Assembly: GCA_028386065.3 (NCBI GenBank)
Contig: JAKUCV010003602.1
Span: 1-64,000, forward strand
Direction: 5' to 3'
DNA length: 64,000 bases
Source: Turnera subulata
Taxonomy: Eukaryota; Streptophyta; Magnoliopsida; Malpighiales; Passifloraceae
The notes below the pieces were generated by a model. It had not been told where the DNA came from and ran no database searches. It was given only the letters and a program-made list of their open reading frames with translations. Positions 33,000-43,689 of this stretch are shown one piece after another (the first letter of the stretch is position 1; each line of letters opens with the position of its first letter). Made by a program: the position numbers and the translations under genes.

Positions 33000-34289
33000 C
33001 AGTCTTTATCACAAAAACGCTGAATCTCTGAAACCACGTCTTCTGCGAGAAAAATGGAAAGGATGGTGTGTACCCCAATGACGAGAAAACAACGTCCATC
33101 ATGTAAAGGATATCTGACTTACTTTACTTTGGACCAAATGGAACGAAATCAATACATATTACCTACGTACAACTCGTTGGGGCCCAAATTGATCTCCAAG
33201 TTCATTATGCTTCCAAACTCTACCTTTCTTCCATTGGTTTAATTAAATTGTTCCGTGGCAATATAATTTGTGGGTCAAAAAGGATTAAACTTATTTTCAT
33301 CAAATAACATAAAAATGTAAAACGTGTTGTTGGAAAGGAATTTCGTTGTATTGTAACAGTTTTTTGGTACATTTTGTACTATAAATTATGTAAATGAATC
33401 AACTTAGCAAAAAACAGTAAAACAACATATAATAGAAATAAACATTTGGAGAAACGTCATAAGAAACCTACCAAACAAATATTTTTGACAGTTTTCGTCG
33501 TTATGGGTATCTTTTGTAATAAACAAAAATGCTGTATTCATATACTTCGTGAGTGTTCTGTTCTCGTCATTTCTTTACCATAATCAAAAGAAGTTGACGC
33601 ATTAATTTTATCATTTTGTTCCAATGTATTCTTGTTAGCGTAATTTTTTAATTTCTCTTCGTTAGAAAGGACATAGAACAAATACATCAATTAGAGACCT
33701 TATGATTATTTTAAACAACTGTTTATTTTTTTATAGACTTATATATGAACCAAAATTATGATTTATTAGTAAATTAATTATTTAGAAGTTGTAATAATCG
33801 ACAAGTTGACACCTAGCGACACATCATGATTATCAGTATCGTCAAAAAGTGTTTTAAGATTATATCTTACTATAATCTTTTTCAAGAAATGAAAATTAAA
33901 GTAAATTTTGAAGTTTCTTTTCCATACTAAAAGTAGTTTTGAAGAGAGTCTTTCATTTAATTCCTTCTATGTAATTTAGATAAATAAGTAATCAATCGCA
34001 TAACCAGCTTAAATCTTGCCAAGCAACATGTTTTATCGAATGTTTATTTTCGTAAAAATAACTGAGTTGTACTATGTAACTTCTGATTTTTTTTTCCATC
34101 TTACTCGAAGCCAATTCTATTTTATGATTTCTAGGGAGGTTAATATCTGTATAAAATAGTAGAATTTAATATTTTGTGTTGATCGGACATCTTTTATAAG
34201 ATTGAGCTTTTATGTACAATATAAAATCCTAAGTTGGGAAGGGCATTTAGGCTTAGCCAATGAGGAGCCAACCTATTAGCAGCCATATT
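33000..34289. other. intergenic stretch with a locus-specific repeat
   Basis: No gene. 33640-33890 is a diverged copy of sequences at 42432-42690 and 44458-44720. Confidence 0.6.
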
Positions 34290-35246
34290 TGGAGCGTAAA
34301 ATCTGCAAGCGCACAGATCGAAGTAGCACACAAGGTCGCATCCACAGAGACTAGGCAAAATAATCAACTAACAGACTCACTCCGTTAGGTTGAAAACAGT
34401 AAAAGAAGTAACGAATTTCGAGATTGTGATTTGAGATTATGATAAATAATAAAATAAACAGAGGTAAGCTGTAAATAAAATGAAGATATCAGATTAGAGA
34501 AGGTCTAGATCAATCGGGGTTCACTACTCTATCCTTTTATGCCCTAATTATCCTCCAGATCCTGCTAACAGGGTGACTCTGTTCCGTGTCCGCGAACGGG
34601 GCGACACTGTTTGCTAACAAATCTACAGCTTTCTATTTGTTTTCTTGATGGGTAACAACCTAGGGTGAAATTATCGACACAAAAAGTCTTCTGCCTTCCA
34701 GCTGCTGTCGACAAAATTCTGGAGTCCCCCTTCTGCTGGAGCCGACTTCACCTTTTATGCTCCAAGAAACCCTAGCATTAATTCCTAGAAGTTAGCTTAG
34801 GTAGCTAGAATCTAGGAATTAATATTTTTTCTAGGATTCTTTTCCTTCTTTTAGTCACAGCAGGCTTCTTTCTCTTATAGGAGTGCCAAACAAGTCGGTG
34901 GTTTAATATAACTCCTACTAAATAGCAAGCTAGTGTTGACACAATTTATAATAAATTCCAGATTCTGTCCTGCGGGATTCAACAGAGTGACACCGTTGAA
35001 AACTCTTCGCTAGGAAATCTTCATCAAATCAGCTCCAATCTTTCCAGAAATTCACAAAGAGCTTGAATCCCACGAAATATAGGTTATTTTGCATCAAAAG
35101 ACACCTGAAAGCAATTATCAATCAGTGAAGATAATGCTAGTATAAAATAGACAAAAACCGTAATTAAAATGCATGGTTCCTAACTAAATACTTGGCCAAA
35201 AGGACATTTTATGCTCCAAATTACTATATGATATGCACACATATCA
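34290..35246 (-). repeat. 3' LTR of the Athila-type element
   Basis: 957 bp, nearly identical to the 5' LTR but missing about 400 bases at position 34678 (present at about 40239-40637 in the other). Confidence 0.9.
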
Positions 35247-35260
35247 AATTCCCCCAAACC
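35247..35260 (-). other. polypurine tract of the Athila-type element
   Basis: Reverse complement GGTTTGGGGGAATT directly upstream of the 3' LTR start TGATATGTG. Confidence 0.85.
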
Positions 35261-37140
35261 TAAACTTTTGCTTGTCCCCAAGCAAAACTAAACAATAAAT
35301 CAAGGGAAAAGATAAGACATGCACACGGATGTTGTCAATTCAGACCTACACGGCGTGACCCTGTTCAAATGCAACTTGCAAGTTAGCCTTAGAAAAATCT
35401 ACCTTGAAAAGTTTGCTCATAAAAATTTCAGGTCTAAAGCTCACCAAAGTACTCACGATCAAGATTCGAATTCCTTCACAAACATTCAATCCAATCAGTC
35501 GTTCAAAAGATATGCTTAGAGATCAAATAGTTGAAACAATGTCCCATAGGCAACTCAAAACTCGCATCTCCACTAATGGGCACATATCAATAATCAGAGA
35601 TCAATAGGGCTTAATAAAGGGTTGAAACGAGGTTAGGTTTGTATTTTGAATGAAGGGGAAAGAGTGTTCAAAAGTCTGTCAAATCACTGAATCCAAACCT
35701 TGCAAAATTAGAGCAACTTGATGTTTCAACAGTCTAACCCTGTTCGCTGGCAGTAATGTTCATTGAATGATCTGCCCTGCTCAATTCAAATGCACACACA
35801 TTTTTTTTGTTTTTGTGTTTTTTTGTGTGTGTTACGTTTTTCTGTGTTTTTTTTTCAACTTTTTGCTCTTTTTTTTTTCGTGAGTGAGCAGGGGTTAATC
35901 ATGCTACAACTTGTATCCTTTTCACAGAAATTCTGAATATGGCGAGACCGTTAGTTTTGAAATCTGATGTTCAATGCTCTTTTATGAACTAATGCGCAAG
36001 TATATGGACTCAATTACTTAACAGAACGGGTATGGGTTGATTTCAAAGAAAAAATGTGTGTTGATCAGGCACAAGATGGTCATGTAAGTGACTGCAAAGG
36101 TGTGAGGTGGTTGTTGTGGGTAACAAAAGAATGTATGACCATCTAAAGTAGGCTCAAAGGGCAAGCAAGGGATATAATGATCAAGGGTAGGGTATGGTTT
36201 CTGTGTGAGTGTAAATCAAGGATGGCCTAAATCATGTCTCTGATCAAGATTGTGCTAGAAATTTTGCCTCAATGAAAGTGTAAGAGATGTTCTAGGACAA
36301 TTGTTTCTTAGAAGTTTTTAAGAATTCTCTAAACTATCCAAATCCTAAAGACATCACTTTGGCTAACTGTGATCAAGAATCTGAATTATCATGTGGTAAT
36401 TAGTGTGTACTTAAGGACCTGATTCGGTGTAAGTTCAAAAATAGATAAAAGAGTAGTCATTCCAAGGCTGAACTAACGCAAGCAGAATTGAACAGAGTCG
36501 CACCGTACAAACCGAAATAGGAAAACATCAGAATTACATACAAAATCCTTTGGCCCATGCAACAAAAGTTCATGCATAAAAATAAACAATGCCACAAATT
36601 GCAAATTTGCACCCCCAAACCTAAACGAAACAGTGTCCTCACTGGACCAAAAGAAATACAAAAAGGGGTACAAAGCAACAAATAAATAAGAAACACAGAA
36701 AGCAATAAAAGAACAAGGACATGACATGAAAGGACACCCCCAAACCTAAAAACTAGCATGTGTAATAGATAAGGGTGGGAATGGGTGGGTTTAGGAACAC
36801 AATACAGAACACGAAAATGCGAACAGAGTGACGCTGTTAGGGGTGCCTGTGTGTGGGTATGTGAACCAAGCAAAATACAGAAAGATAAATAAAAGGGAGA
36901 AGGGATGCTTCTCTGGATTTTGCTGGTGATTGTCCCATCCCCATATCCTTCCACGTTGTGTCATGCTTGCTTGCTCTCTATTTTTTTGTCTTTTTGATTT
37001 TTCTTCTTTTTTTCTGCAAAATAAAATAAACGACAAAGAAAATTAAGAGTAAAAATGCATAAACTGAAAATTACCTCCAAAAATCTCAGGTTGCCTCCTG
37101 AGAAGCGCTTCTTTAATGTCGTCTTAGCTGGACACCCTTC
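35261..37140 (-). other. non-coding 3' interior of the Athila-type element
   Basis: Occupies the place of RT, RNase H and integrase in a full element, but shows no such motifs on either strand. Open frames at 36457-36954 are composition artefacts. It contains five clear copies of the 17-bp motif (35349, 35728, 36491, 36822 and, at the edge, 37169) and other purine tracts (ACCCCCAAACC on the plus strand near 36610 and 36737). Confidence 0.6.
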
Positions 37141-37143
37141 CTT

Positions 37144-38247
37144 TTAAGTAATGGGAGAGTTTCGAAGCAACAGAGTCGCCCTGTTGTCTACTGTATCCCC
37201 TGGGTCATATGGCGTTAACAACTGTCCACTAACCCGGAATGGTTCAGGCTTTCCATCAATTGACTTCACTACTCCATGAGGAAGGACTTGGACCACTGGT
37301 TGGAATCTTTTTTCCAGGTCATGGTCATCAACAGTGTCACTCTGTGACACAGGTTCGAGCTTATAAACTTGCTGGATAGTTTCTGGTACGTCCCCTTCGA
37401 TCAAGCAAGTATATTCTGGAGTCTTTTGTTCCTCTTGTTGTTCACCATCAATAAGGGAAGTCAATAGTGCATCGATTGGGTCACAGAGTAGGCCTTCTTG
37501 ATCAATCTCCCTTGCAACCATGTCCGTAAATGCATCAACTCTATAGCACATGTTTGCACTGAGTTCATTCCTAGCAGCCTCTGGAATGTTGAACTCCACT
37601 AAATCATTGCCAACCTTGAGGGTCAGCTTCCCTTCTGTGCAATCAATCATAGCCCCTGCGGTTGCTAAGAAAGGTCTTCCAAGTATGATGGGTGTTTGGG
37701 AATCGGTTTCCATTTCTAGAACAACAAAGTCTACTGGAATCTGCAATTTTCCAATCTGCACAGGAACATCTTCAAGCACCCCAATTGGGTGTTTAACACT
37801 CCGGTCAGCTAGCTGCAGGGTCATTTTGGTGGGTTTCAAGTCCCCAATTGATATTTTCTTAGCAAGGGATGGAGGAATTAAGCTGACACTTGCCCCTAAA
37901 TCACACAAAGCTTTGTCAATTTTCAGAGTATCAACAATGCAAGGAATTGAAAAACTCCCTGGGTCCTTCCTCTTTGCTGGAAATTTTTGCAAGATAAGTG
38001 CACTGCACTTTTCTATCATGGGCACCGTTTCAGCATCCTCAATGGCTCTCTTCTTAGACACAAGGTCTTTCAGGAACTTAGCATAGCTTGGCATCTCACT
38101 AATCACCTCTGTAAATGGAAGATTAATGCATACTTTCTTCAACATCTCCACAAATTTCCGAAATTTGGCATCAAGCTTGGTATTCTTGTAAACTTCGGGG
38201 TATGGAAGAGGAGGCATATATGGCTGCACTTCAATCTTTTCTTCCAC
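37144..38247 (-). CDS. Athila-type aspartic protease region
   Basis: 367 codons from the internal Met at 38247. PYMPPLPYPEVYKNTKLDAK opens the typical Athila linker. The protease active site reads ALCDLGASVSLIP around residue 116 (Athila uses DLGAS for the D-T/S-G triad), followed by VDFVVLEMETDSQTPIILGR and PFLATAGAMIDC, the second conserved protease motif. Upstream in another frame ENPKE-stop-CEAVTLRSGK, the Athila-specific NP.EQC.A.TLRSGK motif, carries a TAG for Gln, so the gag-pro frame is broken in this copy. The frame ends at TAA (37144) without reaching RT. Confidence 0.85.
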   Translation of the reverse strand: MEEKIEVQPYMPPLPYPEVYKNTKLDAKFRKFVEMLKKVCINLPFTEVISEMPSYAKFLKDLVSKKRAIEDAETVPMIEKCSALILQKFPAKRKDPGSFSIPCIVDTLKIDKALCDLGASVSLIPPSLAKKISIGDLKPTKMTLQLADRSVKHPIGVLEDVPVQIGKLQIPVDFVVLEMETDSQTPIILGRPFLATAGAMIDCTEGKLTLKVGNDLVEFNIPEAARNELSANMCYRVDAFTDMVAREIDQEGLLCDPIDALLTSLIDGEQQEEQKTPEYTCLIEGDVPETIQQVYKLEPVSQSDTVDDHDLEKRFQPVVQVLPHGVVKSIDGKPEPFRVSGQLLTPYDPGDTVDNRATLLLRNSPIT

Positions 38248-38626
38248 CTTTTCCTTCCCTTTAGAGGTTTATGGTTGAGGTTGAGCAGCTGCCGAACTTT
38301 CTCCATCATTCTTTTCCACTGCAGATTGGCGAACGGGGTCACTCTGTTGCGCTGGCTGCAGTTCCTTACCACTGCGCAGAGTAACAGCCTCGCACTATTC
38401 TTTGGGATTTTCCTCCGGCTGACCTGGTAGCTTCCCTTGAGTGTTTCTGAGTTGTTGAGCATGTTGGGCCATCTGGTTATCAAGGATTTTTGAGTGGGCC
38501 TTGATTTGTTGCATGTCTTCCGCCAACTTGTTTTGAGTTTCCATGATAGCCTTAAGCATGCTCATCACGTCTTGCTGTTGGGGAAGGTTTTGCTGCTAGC
38601 TCCCATGGTATCCTTACTGCCCCTGA

Positions 38627-39733
38627 TTATACAGCCTGGGCTGCTGATAATATTGATTGCCCCCTTGCTGATATGGGATCGATTGCCTTGATATAATGTG
38701 CCTCTTCGTTCGTCAACTGCGGGCAATCTTGGAATGTATGGGCACCATTGCAGGCTTCGCACCTCATGACGGGTTCTGCAACAGATTTGAGCATCATCTT
38801 GTCTAATTTGCTGCCCATCTCCTTAATCTGATGCTGGATGGCTGACATCCCCGCTTCGATTTTCTGAACGGTGTCAACCTGTAGGACGCCAGGTGGGTTC
38901 CTATTGGTAGTTTCATCGGCCAAATTCTCCATCAATCGGCAAGCTTCATTATAGGTTACAGCCAAGAAATTTCCCCCTGTAATAGAATTCAAAGTGGATT
39001 GCCCAGCAGGTGTCGCATGATCATAGAAAGTTTGCAATAATACCAATGGTCGAACAAAGTGATTGGGGCACCTTGAAATCAAATCTTGATACCTATCCCA
39101 AGCTTCCTTGAGAGACTCATCAGCCCTCTGCTGGAATCCTTGAATCTCCAATCGAAGTTTAGTCTGCTTGCTCGTTGGGAAATACTTCTTCAAAAATGCA
39201 ACCTCCATCTCAGACCAAGAGGTGATGCTATTGGTAGAGAGGCTAGAAAGCCACTTTTGAGCCTTTCCCACCAAAGAATATGGAAACAAGCGGAGCCGTT
39301 TGGCATCATCACTATAATCCCGAATCTTAACAGTGTCACAATATTGGAGAAAATTGTGCAAGTGCTGGTGCGGGTCCTCCGATGATAAGCCACTAAAAGT
39401 TTTATCCTCCACAAGCTGAATAAGACTCGGTTTCAGTTCATATTGAGCTGCTGTAATCTCCGGGTGGACGATGGGATAGCTCTTGTTCTCAATCCCTCGA
39501 GCTAGCAGCTCATTCATGGGCACATTATTCAGCTCATCTTCTTCGTTAGCTGCCAGTGCAACAGGAATAAGTATCAGTTCTTTTTCCTCTTCTACTTTCT
39601 CTGTCCCAGATTTTTCTGACGGTGTGGCACTGTTCAGAGCCTCTTCCAGATTTTGGGACTTAGAACGGAGGAGTGATTCAGGGTCAGAAACAGAGATGAG
39701 TTTGGGATTCTGGTTGCGAGTTCCCGAGCTCAT
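38627..39733 (-). CDS. Athila-type Gag
   Basis: 368 codons starting MSSGTRNQNPKLISVSDPES. The retrotransposon Gag domain spans about residues 95-260 (LKPSLIQLVEDKTFSGLSSE.., HLHNFLQYCDTVK, LFPYSLVGKAQKWLSSL, FLKKYFPTSKQTKLR, LKEAWDRYQDLISRCPNH). A zinc knuckle of the form C-x2-C-x3-H-x4-C lies at residues 325-337, as in Athila Gag. It packages element RNA into cytoplasmic particles. The frame is open; it ends at 38627 before the linker that has stop codons. Several codons fall inside copies of the 17-bp motif (e.g. 39329, 39618). Confidence 0.9.
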   Translation of the reverse strand: MSSGTRNQNPKLISVSDPESLLRSKSQNLEEALNSATPSEKSGTEKVEEEKELILIPVALAANEEDELNNVPMNELLARGIENKSYPIVHPEITAAQYELKPSLIQLVEDKTFSGLSSEDPHQHLHNFLQYCDTVKIRDYSDDAKRLRLFPYSLVGKAQKWLSSLSTNSITSWSEMEVAFLKKYFPTSKQTKLRLEIQGFQQRADESLKEAWDRYQDLISRCPNHFVRPLVLLQTFYDHATPAGQSTLNSITGGNFLAVTYNEACRLMENLADETTNRNPPGVLQVDTVQKIEAGMSAIQHQIKEMGSKLDKMMLKSVAEPVMRCEACNGAHTFQDCPQLTNEEAHYIKAIDPISARGQSILSAAQAV

Positions 39734-39825
39734 ATAAGGCTGAATCCTGAAACTCGGAAAAAGAGATGGTAAAACACAAATAAAAGCCTAAAGAAATAAA
39801 TCAGTAATTAATTATTTGACACTAG

Positions 39826-39843
39826 TCCCCGGCAACGGCGCCA
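39826..39843 (-). other. primer binding site, tRNA-Asp type
   Basis: TGGCGCCGTTGCCGGGGA on the reverse strand, six bases after the 5' LTR. Confidence 0.9.
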
Positions 39844-39849
39844 AAAACT

Positions 39850-41205
39850 TGATGCGTAAAATCTGCAAGCGCACAGATCGAAGTAGCACACAAGGTCGCA
39901 TCCACAGAGACTAGGCAAAATAATCAACTAACAGACTCACTCCGTTAGGTTGAAAACAGTAAAAGAAGTAACGATTTCGAGATTGTGATTTGAGATTATG
40001 ATAAATAATAAAATAAACAGAGGTAAGCTGTAAATAAAATGAAGATATCAGATTAGAGAAGGTCTAGATCAATCGGGGTTCACTACTCCATCCTTTTATG
40101 CCCTAATTATCCTCCAGATCCTGCTAACAGGGTGACTCTGTTCCGTGTCCGCGAACGGGGCGACACTGTTTGCTAACAAATCTACAGCTTTCTATTTGTT
40201 TTCTTGATGGGTAACAACCTAGGGTGAAATTATCGACTTTTGGAGGTATAATTTCGTCTCAGAGGTCAATCTTACCACTTTCGTGGATCAAACCTATTCC
40301 TAAGAGCAATGATGCTTTTTGTTGTTACTAATTCCACAATAATCTTAATGCCTTTCAGCACCTAGATTAGGGTTTGTTTATGATTTTCCAGAATTAAACG
40401 TCTCCTCTCGGTGCTTAGTCTAATTCCTAAGACAAGTTTTAAGGTGATCAAGCTTCAAACCCGAATTATGCTCACATAAACAAATCAAGAACACAAATAA
40501 GAAAACTGCTCGAGGAGTAATTAAATCATAAAAAGAATTGCGTAGCTACATCCCTCTTGATCTAGAAAAGAGGATTAGTTCATATAAAAATATAAAATAA
40601 ACATGGAGGATTTGTTCATAACAAACCGTAAAATAAAACAAAAAGTCTTCTGCCTTCCAGCTGCTGTCGACAAAATTCTGGAGTCCCCCTTCTGCTGGAG
40701 CCGACTTCACCTTTTATGCTCCAAGAAACCCTAGCATTAATTCCTAGAAGTTAGCTTAGGTAGCTAGAATCTAGGAATTAATATTTTTTCTAGGATTCTT
40801 TTCCTTCTTTTAGTCACAGCAGGCTTCTTTCTCTTATTGGAGTGCCAAACAAGTCGGTGGTTTAATATAACTCCTACTAAATAGCAAGCTAGTGTTGACG
40901 CAATTTATAATAAATTCCAGATTCTGTCCTGCGGGATTCAACAGAGTGACACCGTTGAAAACTCTTCGCTAGGAAATCTTCATCAAATCAGCTCCAATCT
41001 TTCCAGAAATCCACAAAGAGCTTGAATCCCACGAAATATAGGTTATTTTGCATCAAAAGACACCCGAAAGCAATTATCAATCAGTGAAGATAATGCTAGT
41101 ATAAAATAGACAAAAACCGTAATTAAAATGCATGGTTCCTAACTAAATACTTGGCCAAAGGGACATTTTATGCTCCAAATTACTATATGATATGCACACA
41201 TATCA
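39850..41205 (-). repeat. 5' LTR of the Athila-type element
   Basis: 1356 bp, TGATATGTG...ACGCATCA on the reverse strand. It includes the segment missing from the other LTR, and three copies of the 17-bp motif (40126, 40154, 40940). Confidence 0.9.
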
Positions 41206-41600
41206 ATGGTTGACATAAATAATAATTTTTTTTTACAGTGAAACGATTTCATTTCACTCATTGAAGAGGATAGTTATAATTAATCATTTAGCATAGCTCT
41301 AACAATAAAAGGGTTCAAAATTTAGACATTGTTCTTTCTGTCCCAAAGTCTGGTGCCTACCCAGCAAATGTGCAACTGAGTTTTGAGAATGGGGAATATG
41401 ACAACATTCAAAAAACTCAAAAGATTGGCTAGAGCTATAAGATCCTCAGCAGTCGAAATAATAAACAATGAATGCCAAAAGAAACTGTGGTTGATGTCCA
41501 GAATAATGGTACGAACCACACAATGACTTAAGTGAGCGAGATGATCACTTACGTCCAAGACCATTTTTTTTAATTTGTTCAGCAATGCGCAAGACCATTT
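41206..41600. other. intergenic stretch
   Basis: An 87-codon reverse frame (41322-41585) is open but not recognisable. Nothing else supported. Confidence 0.4.
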
Positions 41601-43410
41601 TGTTTTCTTGTTCCTTAATGCTTAGCTTTCTGCTAATATAGTGTCGCTTTAAATTTAATCTATGAAAATTTATGAGTCATTTATTTTTTTCCGTAATACT
41701 TTACCTACCTAGTAGTATGAGGAACTTGGATAAAAAAAAATAGAAAGAATCACCTCCTGCCTTCTCTCCTTCTCCTCAGTCCTCTCTTCTCTCTCCTCTG
41801 TCTTCTTCTTCTACTTCTCTATCTCTCTCTGTGGGAGATTCAACCTTTAGTCTAAAATCAAAACAGAAAGAATCACAATCCACTATTTTCTATTTTTCAT
41901 TTCCAGATCTGTTCTTCATCTCAATCCCCTTTGTTTTATGTTGAAGAAAACAAAAACTAAGAAAAAAAAAACAGAGGAAGGGAAACAAAAAACATGGCTA
42001 TAATACCTGCGGGTATGCAGTTTTGTTTCTGCTGTAACATCTGGATATAGTCATCTCTTGACTTTACCCATTTTTATTCATACTTTCAATAAAGCATCGT
42101 TTCATCAAAAAAAAAAAGGCTCACACGGAGTTCCCCCTTGCACAGATACAAGTATAGCCGCTGCGTCAACTTCTAATTCCCTCTTGGATGCCATTTGTCT
42201 TTTGCCTCTTTTTTTATAGTCTATATTTCTCTAACCTGATATTCTCATTTTATATAAATGCACAAATATTTTAATTAGTTTGTTTTTTCGATCTGCAGCA
42301 AAAAGAGGCAAAAATCAGCTTGCCCTTGCAAAAAGCAAATTTCAAGCTCACTGGTTGCAGATTTTTTAGGCTTATTTGGCAGGAGGGAAATCAAGATTTT
42401 TGACTTCTGAGTACACTTGGCGGCTGATTTTGGAGTAAGCGTAATTTTTTTATTTCCCTTCGTGAGGGAGGGGACATAGGACAAATACATGCATGAAGCT
42501 ATCATGATTTTTTTATAACAATTGTTTATTTTTCTTATAGGCTTATATACGAACTAAAATTAATTATGATTTATTAGTAAATTAGTTATTTATAAGTTGC
42601 AATAATTGACAAGTTGACGCCTAGTGATACATCATGATTATCAGTATTGTCAAAATATGTTTTATACGTTTTGTTATAACCTTCTTCAACTTTTTCTTAT
42701 TAATTTTGGATGTTGGGACTAACTGGGATGTTTTGTATGCAGGGAGAACATCTGTGGGTTGGTTGTGAAGCCATTAAAATAAACGTCTGTGCTTTTCGTG
42801 TTACATCCGCATATATATCGGGACTAGATTTGCAAAGGACAGGTAACATTAAGAAAATAGTATTATATTATCATACTTGTACAATCACATATTTGATTTG
42901 ATTTGATTTATAGTAACATGTCCAATCTCTTAGTCCCTTCTGGACATGTCCAACTTTTTGGAAAAAGGTGGAGTTTGACCAAAAATCATCTTTTTTTTGT
43001 AAAAGACGAAATTGATTTTTAAATTACTGCGAGAGTCATTAATTATAGTGATATATATAAGGAGAATGTGTGACATATATGTAAGACGATAAACAATTAA
43101 TTAAAGCCATGTCCGGAATAATGGTACATCCACCAATCACTAACTGTGAATACCTTGTAAATTAGAATAGAATAGCTAAGAGTGAAATTTTCTTATGTAA
43201 TTACTAATTACTAAAAAAAAATTACTAAAGGACGGATAGTCCCAAATCCCAATGGAGGCATTTTGGTGTGTCCTATCCAAATCAGGTCCAACTTAATGTT
43301 AACCTTGATTAGAACATAATTTGTGATCTAAAATATGACTCAATTAATTAATAGCTTTGAAATTACCAGAAGATTAGTCTCGTTATTTTATGTGGAAAGA
43401 GTGGCGCCAT
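41600..43410. repeat. first copy of diverged tandem duplication
   Basis: Segments at 41632-41695, 42204-42370, 42432-42720 and 43225-43420 recur in the same order at 43726-43790, 44250-44400, 44458-44740 and 44998-45175. The copies differ by many substitutions and by insertions. No gene in either copy. Confidence 0.75.
41985..42117 (+). mobile_element. retroposon 3' end with A tail
   Basis: Sequence ending CAATAAAGCATCGTTTCATC followed by 11 A. Looks like the 3' untranslated end of a LINE. The TTCATC terminus is the same as in the minute insertions at 30900 and 47485. Confidence 0.4.
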
Positions 43411-43449
43411 AAAATGGCACCCATCTCCATATTAGAATACACAGATATG

Positions 43450-43466
43450 CTCGACAAAAAAAAAAA
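43450..43466 (+). mobile_element. minute A-tailed insertion (CTCGAC-A11)
   Basis: 17 bp between two copies of AGAATACACAGATATG (43434-43449, 43467-43482). Confidence 0.7.
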
Positions 43467-43597
43467 AGAATACACAGATATGGGAATATTCGTAGCTCCA
43501 AAGATCTTACTTTGCAGAAAAATTTAGCCCAAATAAGGTAAGCGTATCTCAACACTGTCCAATACAGATATGGCATTTAATTGGGTGGACATTAATT

Positions 43598-43614
43598 TTT
43601 TTTTTTTTGAACAG
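43598..43614 (-). mobile_element. minute A-tailed insertion (CTGTTC-A11)
   Basis: 17 bp, T11-GAACAG on the plus strand, between two copies of AATTGGGTGGACATTAATT (43579-43597, 43615-43633). Confidence 0.75.
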
Positions 43615-43689
43615 AATTGGGTGGACATTAATTGGGTGCTCTGAATTTTCAAATCTACCGATGCCTCTCTTTGGGTGCTATGAGTTTTT

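Larger units (their letters stand above)
34290..41205 (-). mobile_element. Athila-type element with gag and protease only
   Basis: LTRs at 34290-35246 (3') and 39850-41205 (5'). On the reverse strand the primer site TGGCGCCGTTGCCGGGGA (39826-39843) is complementary to the 3' end of plant tRNA-Asp, as in Athila elements, and the purine tract TTTGGGGGAATT lies before the 3' LTR. Gag (38627-39733) and protease (37144-38247) are readable, but 35247-37140 holds no RT, RNase H or integrase, so it is non-autonomous (TR-GAG style). Flanks show no perfect target duplication. A 17-bp near-palindrome recurs throughout. Confidence 0.9.

Noticed and set aside
36457..36954. Reverse ORF of 165 codons in the Athila-type interior
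   Set aside because: Hydrophobic, Cys/Phe-rich, no RT, RNase H or integrase motif; purine-rich strand effect.
37550..38086. Forward ORF of 178 codons
   Set aside because: Shadow of the protease frame on the other strand.
41556..41600. Another minute insertion between copies of CAAGACCATTTT
   Set aside because: The duplicated segment is only 12 bp and the insert lacks a clear A tail; cannot be told from a small tandem duplication.
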